DNA from: Niebla homalea
Taxonomy: Eukaryota; Ascomycota; Lecanoromycetes; Lecanorales; Ramalinaceae
Assembly: GCA_019925105.1 (NCBI GenBank)
Contig: JAHGAU010000001.1
Span: forward strand, 1,240,001-1,304,000
Reading direction: 5' to 3'
Length of the DNA: 64,000 nt
Part shown: positions 11,597 to 25,736 of the stretch, in pieces
Position numbering within the stretch: the stretch's first letter is position 1
Layout: each line of letters begins with the position of its first letter
Notes under the pieces: model-generated
Told to the model about the DNA's origin: nothing
The model's database searches: none
What the model saw: the letters and a program-made list of their open reading frames with translations, nothing else
Program-made: the position numbers and the translations under genes

Positions 11597-14500
11597 GAAA
11601 TAATATATAGGTTTAAATATCGGGATTTTCCCTTCAATTAATAATATCTTATAATCTTATAATTAATACTTTAATAAGGTTTCCTTTAACGGATTTTCCT
11701 TAGAAAGGTATAATTATTATTAATATTCTTTTAAAATTAAAGGCTTATTAGTTTTTCCTTTACTTTTAATTTCGTAATTAAGTAATTCTTTTTTTAATAA
11801 TTTTATTAAAGTAAATAAAATATTTATTTATTCCGGTTTTAAATCTTTAATCTATATATTTCTATATATAATAAAATAGTATTCTTATTTATAGATTCTT
11901 TATAAGTTTCCTTAAGTATTTAAGCGTTAATAATTACGTTATTCTTAAATCGTAATTATTTAATTATTTAATTAATAATTAAATTATACTTTCTTAATTA
12001 AGGTATTCTTAGTATAATGTTATAAATAATTAATTTAAGGACGTTAAGTAGGAATATCTTATAATATTATTAAATCGTATTTATTATCTATATAAATACG
12101 GTTATTTTTATAATATTAATAGTCTTTGGTATTCCCTTTTTAATAACTCTTATTAACGGATATAATTCTTTCTTTACTTACGTCGGTATTTTTATTTTCT
12201 ATATTACGTTATTAAAAATATAACTTCTTAATACTTTTATATTAATTAAAGTAACGATTAATATATTATTAATATTTAACCGTATCGTAAAATAACGTTT
12301 ATAATTCCGGTTCTTATATATATTATTTATTATATTAATTATGAATAGTATTATAACTTAATATATGAAGTTCTTCTTTTTTATTGGTAATTATCGTATT
12401 AATTTGATTGATTGATTGATTTATACTACGGATCTAATTAAGTTAATTCCGGCGTTCCTTAATAGTTGGTTATTAAGCCTTATTAATAACCGTAAAAACC
12501 TGATACTTATAACGTCAGGATTAAAAACAGGTATTTATTTAGCTTTTATTTTCGTTTTAAAGGATAAAGAACGTTTACGGCCGTTTAAAGAATAATAATT
12601 TATTTATACGTTTTTTTAAAGAAAACCTATATTATTATAATTAAGTCCTTTTAAGGGTTACCTTTAAACCTATAGTTTTTTTTATCTCTTTACGGGTCCG
12701 ATTTATATTAACCTTTTAAATAATATTTTTAAATACTTTTACCGGTATATACGTTATTATTATTTTAATCGTAATTACGTTTTTACTTTATTATTACCGC
12801 CGTTTCTTTTAAGGACTTTTAATAAACGTTTATTATTATATTTCTTTAATTATAAAAGATACTTTCCGGTTTATATAATTACTATAACCGGTATTTATCC
12901 CTCTTTTTCCTTCTTAACCGGTAATAAGCCTTCTTTATAAGGTCTTTAACGACTTTATTTATTTTATTAATAAGGTTAAATTAAAGTAATAAGTTTATAA
13001 ATATTATGAACTTTATGGCCGCCCGGATACCTTATTTTATAAAAAGTATTTTACGGTAATTATTCGTTTTAACCTTTTTAATTAATTTTATTTTAAGCTC
13101 CGTAAATAATAAGTATAAAATAAATATATAAGCCGCGTTTTACTTCCTTTATCCGTATTTATAATTAATATCTGTCCGGTTATTAATATACGTAATAAAA
13201 AGGAAGTAAATTAACCTACTTTTACCCGTCCGGAGTTAAATTATTAACGTATTATTACCTTTCTTTATAATTTTATAATAACGGAGGTACTTATTAATAA
13301 TTTCTTTATTATTTAAAGCCGGATATTATTACTTTTAAAAAAACGATTTTTTATATTTACGTTAACGTTTAATTTATTACGATATAATTTATAGGGTAAT
13401 TGCTTCCGTTTTTACCCTTATAATTTTCTTAATTTCCGTTTCTTTTACGTTAAGTATAAGTTTATATAATTTTAAATTAACCTTTTAAATATAAGTTAAA
13501 TTAACTTCCTTTTTAATTTACTCTAGTTTCATTTTAATAAAAAAAAAAAGTACTTTATTTTTACTTTTTTTTATCCGGGATTTTTTAAGGTTTAATTGGA
13601 TCCGTCCGCTCCTTATAATCGTAATTGGGTATATATCTTTTTTAAGTTTTACTTAAGTAATTATTTAATTAAAAGATAGCTTAATTAATAATATAAAGAT
13701 TTCGGACTTTAATATTAGAACGAAGGTAACTTTATATACGCCTTTAATTACTTTTAAATACCGGGTTTAAACCTTTTATAATTATTAAATAAGTTCTTTC
13801 TTATATCCGGGGGTATTTTTAAAAATATATTAAATAACCGTTACGTATATTATAATTAATTTTATTATTGCTTAATAAATAATTTTAACCTTCTATAAAG
13901 TAATAATTTATATTAATGCCGTAAAATATATAAAACCTTTTATTTAAGAAATTATTTTCCTTTGAACCTTCTTTATATAATCCTTTTAATTAAGTTTCCC
14001 GTTAATTTAAAAATTAAAGACTTTAATATTGGCTTTTGTTTTTATTACGATTTTATTTAAATCCATTATAATTACTATATTATATAAGTTTGGGTTTTTA
14101 ATTATAGAAATAAATTTATATTTATATAATATAAATTAAGCTTTATATATATTTATTTATTATAAATAAACTTTATAAGCTTATTTTAACTTTAAATAAT
14201 TTATATAAATAAAAATACTATAGGTTAATAAGTATATATATTCTTAATAAAACCCTTAACTTAAACTTTTTATTTTAACTTAATTAATTCTTTAATTAAC
14301 GGGCCGTTAAAAAATAAGAATAAAATAAAATAAATAAATAACCCTTAGGGGATCCCGGTTATAACGGGCTTTATTGGGCTTATCTTTTATCCTAAATTAA
14401 TTAACGTTACTTAATTACTTAAAAAGTTCTTAATTTATTTTACGAAGAAAAATAATATTTTTTTTCTTTATAAATTATATAATAATCTTTAATAATTTAT

Positions 14501-14987
14501 TTTATTAAAGGCTTCTATAATATTTAATAAAAGGAAACTTATAACGTATTTTCTTTTATAATCTTATATTATATATACGCCGTTAATTAAACCTTTAAAA
14601 GCCGTTTTTATTAATCTCTTTTTCTTTATACTTATTTATTCATCCGGGAGGAGTTTATATTCTGCCGTATAATTATTAAAGATCTTTATAATTACCGTTT
14701 TTAAAACTTTCCTTAATATATAAAGGAATATAACTAACCTATAAGTTTTTATTTTAAAGTAATCCGGCTTAATTAATATCTTAAAGATAATCGTTTTAAC
14801 CTCCTTAAACTTACAGGGATAATAACTGATTTTAAGGTAAGCTTAAAATAAGTAAATAAAGATTTTTTTAAATAATAATATTATTATTAATAGGAATTTA
14901 TTTAAAATTCTATTTAATTTAAAAACTTTATTTTTCTTTAATTTATTAATCACTTTAATTATTATCTTTAAGGTTATTTTCTTATTA

Positions 14988-15151
14988 ATATTTACCGGGT
15001 CGGGGTATATAACTCTTTTAATATCCGTTAAATCGGCATTTAATAAAGGAGGGAAGAAAGCCCCTTTAAAGGCTTTAATTTTATTATTAAAGGTATTAAT
15101 TATTATATTATTAAGCCTTTTAAATAACGGGAATTTAAAGATAAATTTAAG
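14988..15151 (-). pseudogene. LINE ORF2 fragment ahead of the RT domain
   Basis: Minus-strand translation without stops gives KFIFKFPLFKRLNNIIINTF, then NNKIKAFKGAFFPPLLNADL and TDIKRVIYPDPVN. This resembles the segment between endonuclease and RT in fungal Tad1/I-clade ORF2 proteins (PPLKRxDGxxxxxxxEKAxALxxxFFPPPPxADLxDI). The same segment, more damaged, is found at about 18,040-18,200 in the inner copy. It supports the LINE assignment independently of the tail and the target duplications. Confidence 0.65.
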
Positions 15152-15438
15152 TTTCTTATTCTGTTTTTTATTATACTCTATTAACTTTTATACCTTACGG
15201 GAAGAAACGGCTAAATATAAATTATTAACCGGAAATATATCTATTTAGTTTTCTTAATAATCTTCTTTTTTTCCTTTTAAGTTTCTTTTAATTATATAAG
15301 CGTTTCTTAAATTTTATACTTAATAATTTATTTACTTAACGTTTTTACTTTTATAATTATTATCGTATATTTTTCATTTTAATAGGTTTTAACTTTTTAA
15401 ATGGGTTTTATTATTAGGGTTATTACGTTAATTATTTT

Positions 15439-18400
15439 AATTGATTGATTGATTGATTTATACTACGGATCTAGCTAAGCTAATTCCGGCGTTCCTTAAT
15501 ACGCGGCCTTTTAGCCTTATTAATAATTATAAAAACCTGATACTTATAACATTAAAGTAAAAACCGGCGTTTATCAGGCGTTTACCTTTTATCCCTTAAA
15601 GTAAAAATTATTAACGGGCGTTTAAAGAGTAATAATTTATGTATATACTTCCTATATTTTAACTCCCCTAAGAAAATTTATAATATTATAATTATATCCT
15701 TATAAAAATTATTTTTAAGCTCGTTATTTTTTTATTCCTTTATATATTTATATTATTTTAATTTTACGTAACGTTTTTAAATATTTTTATTAATATTTAT
15801 ACGTTTAATATATACCTTTTTTATATTATTATTGCCGTTAACTTCTTTAAAGATTTTTAATAAACATTTATTATTATATTTTTACGGCTATAAAAAATAC
15901 TTTCCGGTTTATATAATTAATATAATTAATTTCCGTTTTTCTTTTTTTTCTTTAACCGATAATAAACCTTTTCCGTAAGGTTTTTAATAACCTTATTTAT
16001 CTTTATAATGAAATTAAATTATAATAATAATCCGGTAAACATTATAAACTTAATAATTACCCGGATATTTTATTTTATAAATAATATTTAGCGGTAATTA
16101 TAAATATTAATTTTTATAATAAGTTTTAACTTAACCTCCGTAAATAAGGAATAAGAAATAAGGATATATACGGCGTTTTACTTTTTTTATTTATACTTAT
16201 ATTTAACGTTTATCCAACCTCCGGTATATATAATAAATAAGAAGTAAATTAAATTATTTTTATCCGTCCGGAGTTAAATCGTTAATACGTTATTATCCTT
16301 TCTTATAATATTATAATAATAAAGATATTTATTAATAATTTTTTTATTATTAAGAGTTAAATAATAACGATTTTAAGGTATAAAGTCCTTATATTTCCGT
16401 TAATACTCGGTTTATTTTATCGTAACTTATAAAACGATCGTTATAACCTTCGCTCTTTAAATCCTTTTAATCTCAATTTTTTTTACGTTTAATAGGAGTT
16501 TATATACGTTTAAATTAACTTTTAAGATATTAATAAAATTAACTTTTTTTTTAACTTATTCTTATTTTATTTTAATAAAAGGAAGGATAAATATTTTTAA
16601 TTTATTTTTTTTAACTTAAGGCTTATTAAGATTTTAGCGGATCCGCTTATTTCTTATTATCGTAATTAAGTATATATATTTTTTTAATTTTATTTAAACG
16701 ATTATTTAATTTAATAAAACCTTAATTAACGGCATAAAAACCTTAAACTTTAATACCGGGATAAAAGTTATTTTATAAGTATTATTAATTACTTTTAAAT
16801 ATTAATTTTGGACTTTCTATAATATTTAAATAAGCTCCTTCTTATATTTTAAAGTATCTTTAAATATATATTAGATAATTATAACGTATATTATAGTTAA
16901 CTTTATTATTATTTAATAAACGGTCCAGGCCTTCTATAACGTAGCTTTTTATATTAATATAACGAAGTAAATAAGGCCTTTTTCTTATAAAGTTATTTTC
17001 TTTTAAACCTTTTTTATATAATCTTTTTAATTAAGCTTCTTATTTACTTAAAAACTAAAGACTTTAATACTAATATCCGGCTTTATTATAATTTTATTTA
17101 AGTTTATTATAATTATTATATTATATAATTTTAAGCTCTTAATTATATAAATAAATTTATACTTATATAATATAAATTAAGCCTTATAGGTTTTTATTTA
17201 TTAAAGATAGACTTTATAAGTTTATTTTAATTTTAAATAGTTTATACGTATAAAAATATTATAAATTAAAAGGTAAATATTATTAATAAAGCCTTTAATT
17301 TGGATTTTTTATTTTAATTTAATAAACTCTTTAATTAATAAACCATTAAAGAATAGGAATAATATAAAAGAAATAGGCAATCCCTAAAGAATCCCCGTTA
17401 TAACGGGCTTTATTAAGCTTATTTTTTATTTTAAGTTAATTAACGTAACTTAATTATTTAAGAAATTCTTTATTTACTTAATTAAGAAGGGTTATATCCT
17501 TTTTTTTTTAAGTTATATAATAACCTTTAATAATTTATTTTATTAAAAATATTTATAATATTAAAAAAGAAAAAACTTATAATATACCTTTTCCCGTAAT
17601 TTTATACCGTATATATACCGTTAATTAATCCTTTAAGGGCTATTTTTATTAATTAATTTCTCCTTATTCTTATTTATTAATTAAGGAAAAGTCCGTAATT
17701 CTTTATATAATTATTAAGGATTTTTATTATTACTATTTTTAAGGTTTTTTTTAACGTATAAAAAAGTATAATAAATTTATAAAATTTTACCTTAAAGTAA
17801 TCCAGCTTAATAAGTTTCTTAAGGATAATTATCTTTATTTCCTTAAATTTATATAAATAATAACCAACGTTAAAATATACTTAAAAAAATAAATAAAGAC
17901 CCTTTTAAATAGCAATATTATTATTAATAGGATTTTATTAAGGATTTTATTCGGTTTTAAGGCTTTATTCTTTTTTAATTTATTAATTACTTAAATTATT
18001 ATATCTTATATTATTACTTTATTTATTAATATGGGTTTAAAGTATATAACGCCGTTAATATTATTTAAATTAATTTTTAACGGAGGGAAAAAAAATATTC
18101 CTTTAAGGGCTTTAATCTTACCGTTAAAGGTATTAATTAATATATTATTAAATTTTTTAAGGGACGGGAATTTAAGGATAAACTTTAATTTCTTATTTTA
18201 TTCTTTATTATACTTTATTAACTTTTAAATATTATAAGGTAAAACCGTTAAATTATATATTATAAACTGAAAGTATATTTACTTAATTTTCTTAATAGTC
18301 TTTTTTTTTTCTTAAGTAATTTTTAATTAATTAAATATCTTTTAATTTTTATATTTAAAAGTTTATTTTATTAACCTTTTCGCTTTTATAATTGCGGTCG

Positions 18401-21271
18401 TATATCCTTTATTTTAATAAGTTTTAGTTTTTTAAGAAAGCTTTATTATTGGGATTATTTTATCGATTATTTTATTTAATACCTTTATTATTTACTTTAC
18501 GAAAAGGTCGATCCGGTCTTTATTATTTAATTAAGGGAAATCCGCAAATTATACCACCGTTTCTTCCGCTTTTATATAAACCTTTATTACTTTAATCGTT
18601 TTTTACGCTTTCTTTACCGGTAATAATAAGGTTATATTAACGGTTTAATTTAAGGTTATTTATATTAATATATAGTTTAAGTTATATTTTAAATCCTTTC
18701 GTAACTTATACGTTATAACCGTGCCGGCAATTTTTTCCGTATTAAAGGTTAAATTAATTATTATTTTAAACTTATAATTCTTTTATATAATAATCTTTTA
18801 TAATATTAATAATAAGAAGTTAAATTAAGTAATAATTATTAATAAATCGTTTAATTTAACGTAATTTATTATCCGTTTTTTTTTAATTTTATATATAATA
18901 ATATAAATTAAAATCTTTAAGTAATATATATTTACTTAAAGTAATTAAAACCTCTTTAAGTAATAATATTATAAATAGCCTTTCTTTATTAATTAACGGC
19001 GGGTTATATACGTTATAAATATTAAAATCGCCTTTTAAGTCTTTTTCTTTTATAATACGGAATATATAAAGGTTTTTATTATAATAAATAATATCTTAAT
19101 TATTTATATTAAACCGCTTATTTATAAAGAAGTATATTCTGGTTATTTTATCCCCCTTAAAGGTTAAATAAAATCTTTTCTTTAGGTTAATAAATAAATA
19201 TATATACGGGCTATATAATAATTCCTATATTATTATAATATTAATATCTTTAACTTTTTTAAACTTAAATATTAATATTATTACTTTAATTTTTTTATTA
19301 TAAACGTTATATTATATTATTCTTAAAAGCGTTAATATATTATATATTAACCTTTATAAAAACTTCCTTATTTATATCCGTTTAAATTACGGATTTCTTA
19401 TTAAAATTAAGCGTTTTTAATTTAATACCTTCCCGGTTATTATTAAAGATATAGGACGGTTAACCTTTAAAATCGGGATTATAAAAAGCTTTTTTTTCTT
19501 TATTTTATCCGTTATTATTATTTACCTTTTATTATTTAATTGGTTAAGTTTACGTTTTAAAATTACCTTTAATTAACCCGTTAAATTAATTCTATATATA
19601 TTATATTATTGGATTTTTACGGTTATTTAAGTTTCCTTACGTTTGGTTTCTTTAACTATTATTATATACTTAAAATCTTATATTAAGTATCCTTTTTTAT
19701 TATATATAATATATTTAAATACGTTTTTTATAAGCTTTTTAATTATTAATTTTATATATTTATAAATATTATAGTTTTTAACGTAAATTATATATTTTAT
19801 AATATTAAAGTATTTTATAATAATATATTTATAATTTTAATATTTAAAATATTAATAAATATCTACTACCTTATTTTATAATTAAGTTATCTTAAGTAAT
19901 CCTTTTTTAATAATCTTTTTATTTAAGATATTATTATATATTTTTATTAACGTTATATTTAATATAACGGTAAAATACTTTTTTATACGTTTTAAAGAAT
20001 TAAATCTTTTTATTATTAAAGGAAACCTATAATTAATAATCTTAAACTTTAAATAAAGAACTATATTCTCCCTTTTTATACTTTTTAACGTAATTTCTTT
20101 TTTGGTTTTTATGAAACATAATAGGTATATTTTATTTATTATAACGGTAAATAATTATTTTAAAACCTTAATTAACTTATATTCTCCTTTATTAATTTAA
20201 GTTTTAAACCTTTTTAAGCTTTCTTTTATTTTTAATAATATTATATTAAGGAGGATATCTTTATTTTATAATTTATATACCGTAATAATTTATTTTATTA
20301 ATAATTCCGTTATTTTTTAAAAGTTTTTATTAACTATAATAGATTTACTTTTATAATTACGTTTTTTTTCTTATTATTAAATAAATAAATTGTTATTATT
20401 TTCGTTTTTTTCAATATAACTGCTTTCTCCTTTATTATCCTTTTATTCTCTACTATAAGTATCCCCTTTATTATTTTCGTTATTTAACTTTCTTTTATTT
20501 AAAGGGTTACCGCTTTTATATCCTTATTTTATACCCTTAATTTTAAACCGCCGTTTTTACTTTTTATTAATACTTTTACTCCCGCCCCTTAAGAACTCCG
20601 TAAGCGTTCCGTTTTTTTTAATTTTACCTTTATTTTTATATAAAAGTCTTTTACGCTTTTTAATTTAATCTATAATATTAATTAAGTTTTTAACGTAATA
20701 TTTTTTTATTTTACCGTAAAGAGTCCTTTTAAGGCCTTTATTGCTTTCCTTATTGCCTTTTCGCCTTTACTTATTAAACGATATATTATCTCCGTTTTTT
20801 ACTTTTAATCCCTTAAAGTTTTATCTTCCTTATTAACTTTATTTCCCTTTTATATACCCTTAATAATACTTTTACCGCGGTCTTCCCGCTTTTTCCTTTT
20901 ACTTGTACCCTTCGTTATTAATGCTATATTAACCTTTTTACCCCCTTATTTACTTATTATTTCCGTATTATTATTACGCGTTTTACGCGTTTTAATATAC
21001 GTATTTTATTAACCTTAATTCCCTTATTTATTTTAAGCGTTATCCGGCTTATTATTATTATATTACCCGTACGCGTTATCGCCGTTTCTATTAATAAGGG
21101 TTACTTACCCGTTTATTACTTTATTTTTAATTATTACGCCACTTTTACTTATTATACTTAATATACTTCCCTTATTATCGTTAAAGCTATGTATATACGC
21201 ATCGTTTTAAACCTCTGGGGTCCCTTTGTTCGTCGCCATTTTCAAACTTATAATATATTTATTGAAAATAA
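15439..21271 (-). mobile_element. Inner LINE, near full length (5.83 kb)
   Basis: A second copy of the same LINE family lies inside the outer copy. A 16-bp target duplication flanks it: TTACGTTAATTATTTT (15,423-15,438) and TTCCGTTAATTATTTT (21,272-21,287), one mismatch. The ATTG tail is at 15,439-15,456, directly after the left duplication. The 5' end has the ATGGCGACGAACAAAGGGAC-like start (minus strand, near 21,235) preceded by about 35 bp of AT-rich leader. Both the ORF1 half (18.5-21.2 kb) and the ORF2 half (15.5-18.4 kb) align with the outer copy. No frame survives RIP. Confidence 0.83.
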
Positions 21272-21870
21272 TTCCGTTAATTATTTTATTTAACGCTCTT
21301 ATTACTTATTTTATAAAGAGGTTAATCTAATCCTTATTATTTAACCGGGGAAGTTTTATTAACCGCGTTATTATTTCCTTAGCCTTTATACGTATTTTAA
21401 TCTTTTTAAACGTTTTTTATGCTTTTTTTATTATTATTAACGGCGTTATATTTACCGATTAATTTAAAGTTATTTATATTAATATATAATTTAAGTTATA
21501 TTTTAAGTTTTCTTAAGGCTTATACGCCGTTCTTACCGTTAATAATCCCCTCCGTATTAAACGTTAAATTGATTATTATCTTAAATCCCCGGTTTTTTTA
21601 CGTTATAAAACCTTAAGGTATTAATAATAAGAAATTAAACGTTACGGTAATTATTAATAACTCTTTTAATTTAATATAATTAAATATATGGCCTTCTTTA
21701 TTTTATATATTATAATAAAGGTTAAAGTCTTTTAATATAATATATTCCTTAAGTACGGATACGATCTTTTTAAGTAATAATGTTATAAATAACTTTATTC
21801 TATTAATTAATAGCGGGTTATATATATTATAAATATGTAAATTATTTTCTACCTTCTTTTTTTATATAAT

Positions 21871-22203
21871 TGTTAGACTGACTCCGCTGGCGGCACGCCG
21901 GCGGGACTAGTAAAGGTAGGTGTAGAAGACGTGACGTTACGGTCTGGATACTTAGGTACTATTTTAATAAGTAGATTAATAATAAGACTAATTCTTCAGG
22001 AACTCAGAAAGAACTGGGGCATAGCCTTTACTTAAGGTAAAGGTGATAACTACCCCGCTTTACGCCTGTTGAGCTACGGCTCATAAATGACGTATACCAA
22101 GGCCGTTGCCAAGGCCCTTTGCCAAGGCCTAACGGCCTACCTTGGCGCAGTAGTATGGCGCACCACTATAGCGCCGGCGCAGAGGTGGCGCTAGCTGCTA
22201 ACA
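21871..22203. mobile_element. Solo LTR, little mutated (333 bp)
   Basis: The segment starts TGTTAGACTGACTCC and ends GCTAGCTGCTAACA, with a 5-bp duplication ATAAT on each side (21,866-21,870 and 22,204-22,208). TG...CA ends with a short inverted TGTTAG/CTAACA and a 5-bp duplication define an LTR. No internal region or partner LTR is present, so it is a solo LTR left by recombination. Unlike the LINE around it, it is GC-rich and keeps CpA and TpG sites. It holds a locally repetitive CCAAGGCC-type stretch at about 22,098-22,145. Confidence 0.82.
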
Positions 22204-25200
22204 ATAATCCGGAACGTATATAGATTTCTGTTATAATAAGTTACGTTTTAATTATTTATATTTAGCCTTTTATTTATAAAAAAGTACGTCCGGGTCGTTT
22301 CGTTTCCCTTAAACGTTATATAAAACCCCGTACTTAAGTTAATTAAAGAGTATATATATAGGTTATATAGTAATTCTTATATTACTATAATATTAACGTT
22401 CTTTATTTCCTTAAATCTAAATATTAATAATATTACTTTAATTACTTTATTTTATATATTATATTATATTATTCATAAAAGTATCGGTATATTATATATT
22501 AATTTTCGTTAACGCCTTTTTATTAATTTTTATTTAAGTTATTAGCCTTTTTTTAAAGTTAAGTATTATTTACCTCGGCTTTTTTACGGCTATTATTATC
22601 GCCTTAAAATAGCCGGATCTAAAAATTAAAGTTATAATAAGCCTTTTTTTCTTCGCCTTATTTATTATAACCTTTTATTTATCCTCGTTAAATTAACTTT
22701 ATTCCCGTTTTAAAATTATTTTTAATTAATTCGCCGGTTTAATTTTATATAAATTATATTATTAAACCTTAATAACTATTTTGGTCTTTTTACGCTTAAT
22801 TTCCTTAATCCTTACCGGGTATTTTAAGTTTTATACCGGATACCTGTCTTTCCCGTACGCTATCTACTTATATACGTCTTTAATAAGGCTTTTATTTATT
22901 AAACCCGCATACTTATACGTATTATACCCCTTAATATATACCGTATACCTCGTACCGTTAAGGTATTTCGTAATAATGTATTTATAACCTTAATACTTAA
23001 AGTATTAATAAATATTTGCCGTTTTAGATTACGGCCGGATTAATTTAAAAGACCTTCCTTCCGTAATCCTTTTATTTAAGATATTATTATATATCCCCGT
23101 TAATATTATATTTAATATAACTATAGAATACCTTTTTATTTATTTTAAAGTATCCGGCTTTTTTATTATTAAAGGGATTTTATAATTTACGATTTCCAGT
23201 CCGGGGTAAAAGACCGCATTCTCTCTTTTTATATACTTTAAAATAAGCTCCTTTTCTGCTTTTATAAAGCACGTTAAATATATCTTATTTATTACGATAA
23301 CAAAGAATTATTCTAATACTTTCACCGTTTTAAACTTATTTTTATTAGTTTATATCTTTAACTTGTTTAAGTCTTTTTTAACCTTTAAGGATACTATATT
23401 AAGGAGGATATCCTTGCTTTATATTTTATATATAGCGATAACTTATTCCGTTAATAGTTCTTCTGTTACTTTAAACGCCTTTATAAGCTATAAAGGGTTT
23501 ATTATTATAATAATATTCTTCTTTTTTTTTAGTTAATAAACGGATTATTACCGTCTTCGTTTTCCTTAATACCACCGTTTTCTTTTTAACTTATATTATC
23601 TCCCTTTCGGTTATTATATGCTTTTTCTTCATAGCCTTTACCGTTTAAGTCTCTTTTATTTAAGGGGTTTTTACCGTCGCCCTTTTATTTTATACGTTTG
23701 CCTTTTAATCCTTATTTTTACCTTTTACCGGTACTTTTATTACCGCTTTTTAAGTTTTTTTTAATTGTTTTAATTCCTTTAAATTTACTTTTACTTTCTT
23801 ATAGAAGTCTTTTACTTCCCGTAACCTTACCTATAATATCGGCCAGGTCTCTGGCGTAATAACCGTTTATTCCGTCGTAAATAGCCCGTTTAAGGTTTTT
23901 ATTATTTCTTTTCTTATTTTAATTCTTTTATACGTTTAACGTATTATTTTTCTTATCCTTTATTCCTAATTATTTATAAGTTTATCGCCTTTATTATCCT
24001 TATTTTTATTTTATATACCTTAAATATTATTAACGTTATTTTTACTTTATATATATTCGTCGTTCTTTTTCTCCGTCGTTATCGCCGTTTTAATTTCTTT
24101 AATGTTTTTTTTACCTATTATATTTTCGCGTATTTTATACGTCTTTTTACGTATATTTTATCGGCTATAATTCCCTTATTTGATTTAACGGTTATTTATC
24201 GCGTTATTATCACGTTATTCATACGATTCCCCGTTACTTTTATTAATATAAGCTACTTACCCGTATACTCCCTTATTCTCGATTATTATACTACCTATAT
24301 TTATCGCACTTAAAGTATTAGCCTTACTATTACTTAAGCTATGCATATACGTATCGTTCTGGACCTCTAAGGTCCCTTTGTTCGTCGTTATCTTTTCCAT
24401 CGTATTAATTTATTAAGTACTTTTATTATATAATAGGTCTTTTTACTTTTTTTAATTTATTAATATAATAGCTTTAATAATAATAATTTATATTTATAAA
24501 GGTATTTTTCTTTTAGTTTATTTTACCAACTTTTCTTATATCCCGGAAAATATTAATTCCTTCTTTTATTTTATAAATAATTTAAGTATTTATTATTTTT
24601 ATATATATTTTATTAAGTTATTTAATATTATAATTACTTAAGTTCCTTTAATTATTGACCGTTTACGGGTTTCGCAATTATATATTATTTATAATATTCT
24701 TTATAGCATTTAATTTAATATAATAATTTATAATCTTAATTCTTAGGATTTATTTTATATTATCTTAATACGTTAAATAATCGTTTTTATAATTTCGGGT
24801 CGCAATATTATATTTTTACAAGATATTTTTTTATCCTTTTTAATATGTCGTATTTTATTAATATATTATAGTTTATTTTTAATATTATTTCTAGTTCTTT
24901 ACCTTTACTTAATATAACTTCTTTTTCTTATTCGGATTTTATTTCATCCCAAAATAAAAATTCCTCCTTATTGTTCTTTTTTAATTAAGCGGTATTTTCT
25001 GGAAATATATTTATTATATTTGATTAAAATCGTTATATTTTATCCTTTAATTAATAGTTCCGTATTAAATATCCTTCTTTCTTATAAGAATAATACTTCC
25101 TATTATTAAGCTTTCGTCCTTAACCCTTACTTTATAATATTAATATATTTAAATTTATAAGCTTATTTTACATTTCTCCTCCTTATGAATTATAATATTT

Positions 25201-25573
25201 GGGGGGTTTTTTTTTAGATAATTTCCCTACGTAACTTATCCCGTAAATCTATTTCGACTTTTTTATTTCTTAATACTTTATTAATAAAGCTTATTATTTA
25301 ATTTAATAAATACTTTTTTAAAAGTTTTAATATTTTTAATAACTCCCGGATACCGTATTAATTTATTTTAAATAATATTCTTTAAACCTTTTTAAAATAT
25401 TAATATTTATATTTTATCGTTTTATTCCGTTTATATAACGTAATATTAAAAAATAATTATATAGTCTGTTATTAACTTAACTTACTTTAATTATTAAATA
25501 ACTCCTTTAGCAATAAGTTCTTTATTAACTAAACTAAATATTCGTTATATACGTGATTTAAATATTATATAAT

Positions 25574-25736
25574 TGTCACGGTATGGACCATGGGAGGATT
25601 CCTTGGCACGGAGCGGCTTTATTTTCTTCCGTATGCTTGGCGCGTATACTTATATTGCGTACCTTTATAGTTAGATAGTTATTCATTATATATTTTATAC
25701 TTATTTACTTTATATGCTTTATGTATATCCGTAACA
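25574..25736 (+). repeat. Left LTR of the 1.66-kb element
   Basis: It pairs with 27,072-27,233. Differences between the two are mainly C/T and G/A, with more T and A in this copy (for example CACTTATATTACG versus TACTTATATTGCG-type sites in the two copies). Confidence 0.82.

Larger units (their letters stand above)
12406..24398 (-). mobile_element. Outer LINE (Tad1/I-like), split by inner LINE
   Basis: A non-LTR retrotransposon inserted in gypsy element B. It is flanked by an exact 13-bp duplication, ATCGTATTAATTT, at 12,393-12,405 and 24,399-24,411. The 3' end carries the GATT tetranucleotide tail (12,406-12,421). The 5' end starts near a conserved ACGACGAACAAAGGGACC stretch (minus strand), probably close to the ORF1 start. 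The inner LINE divides it into 12,406-15,438 (ORF2 side) and 21,272-24,398 (ORF1 side), together about 6.1 kb including a 333-bp solo LTR. It is strongly RIP-mutated. Confidence 0.82.

Noticed and set aside
18031..18228. 65-codon plus-strand frame in the AT block
   Set aside because: It is the antisense of a LINE ORF2 segment on the minus strand, and AT-rich RIP sequence gives such hydrophobic frames by chance.
22781..22987. 68-codon hydrophobic plus-strand frame
   Set aside because: Antisense to the outer LINE. The hydrophobicity comes from T-rich codons, not from a real membrane protein.
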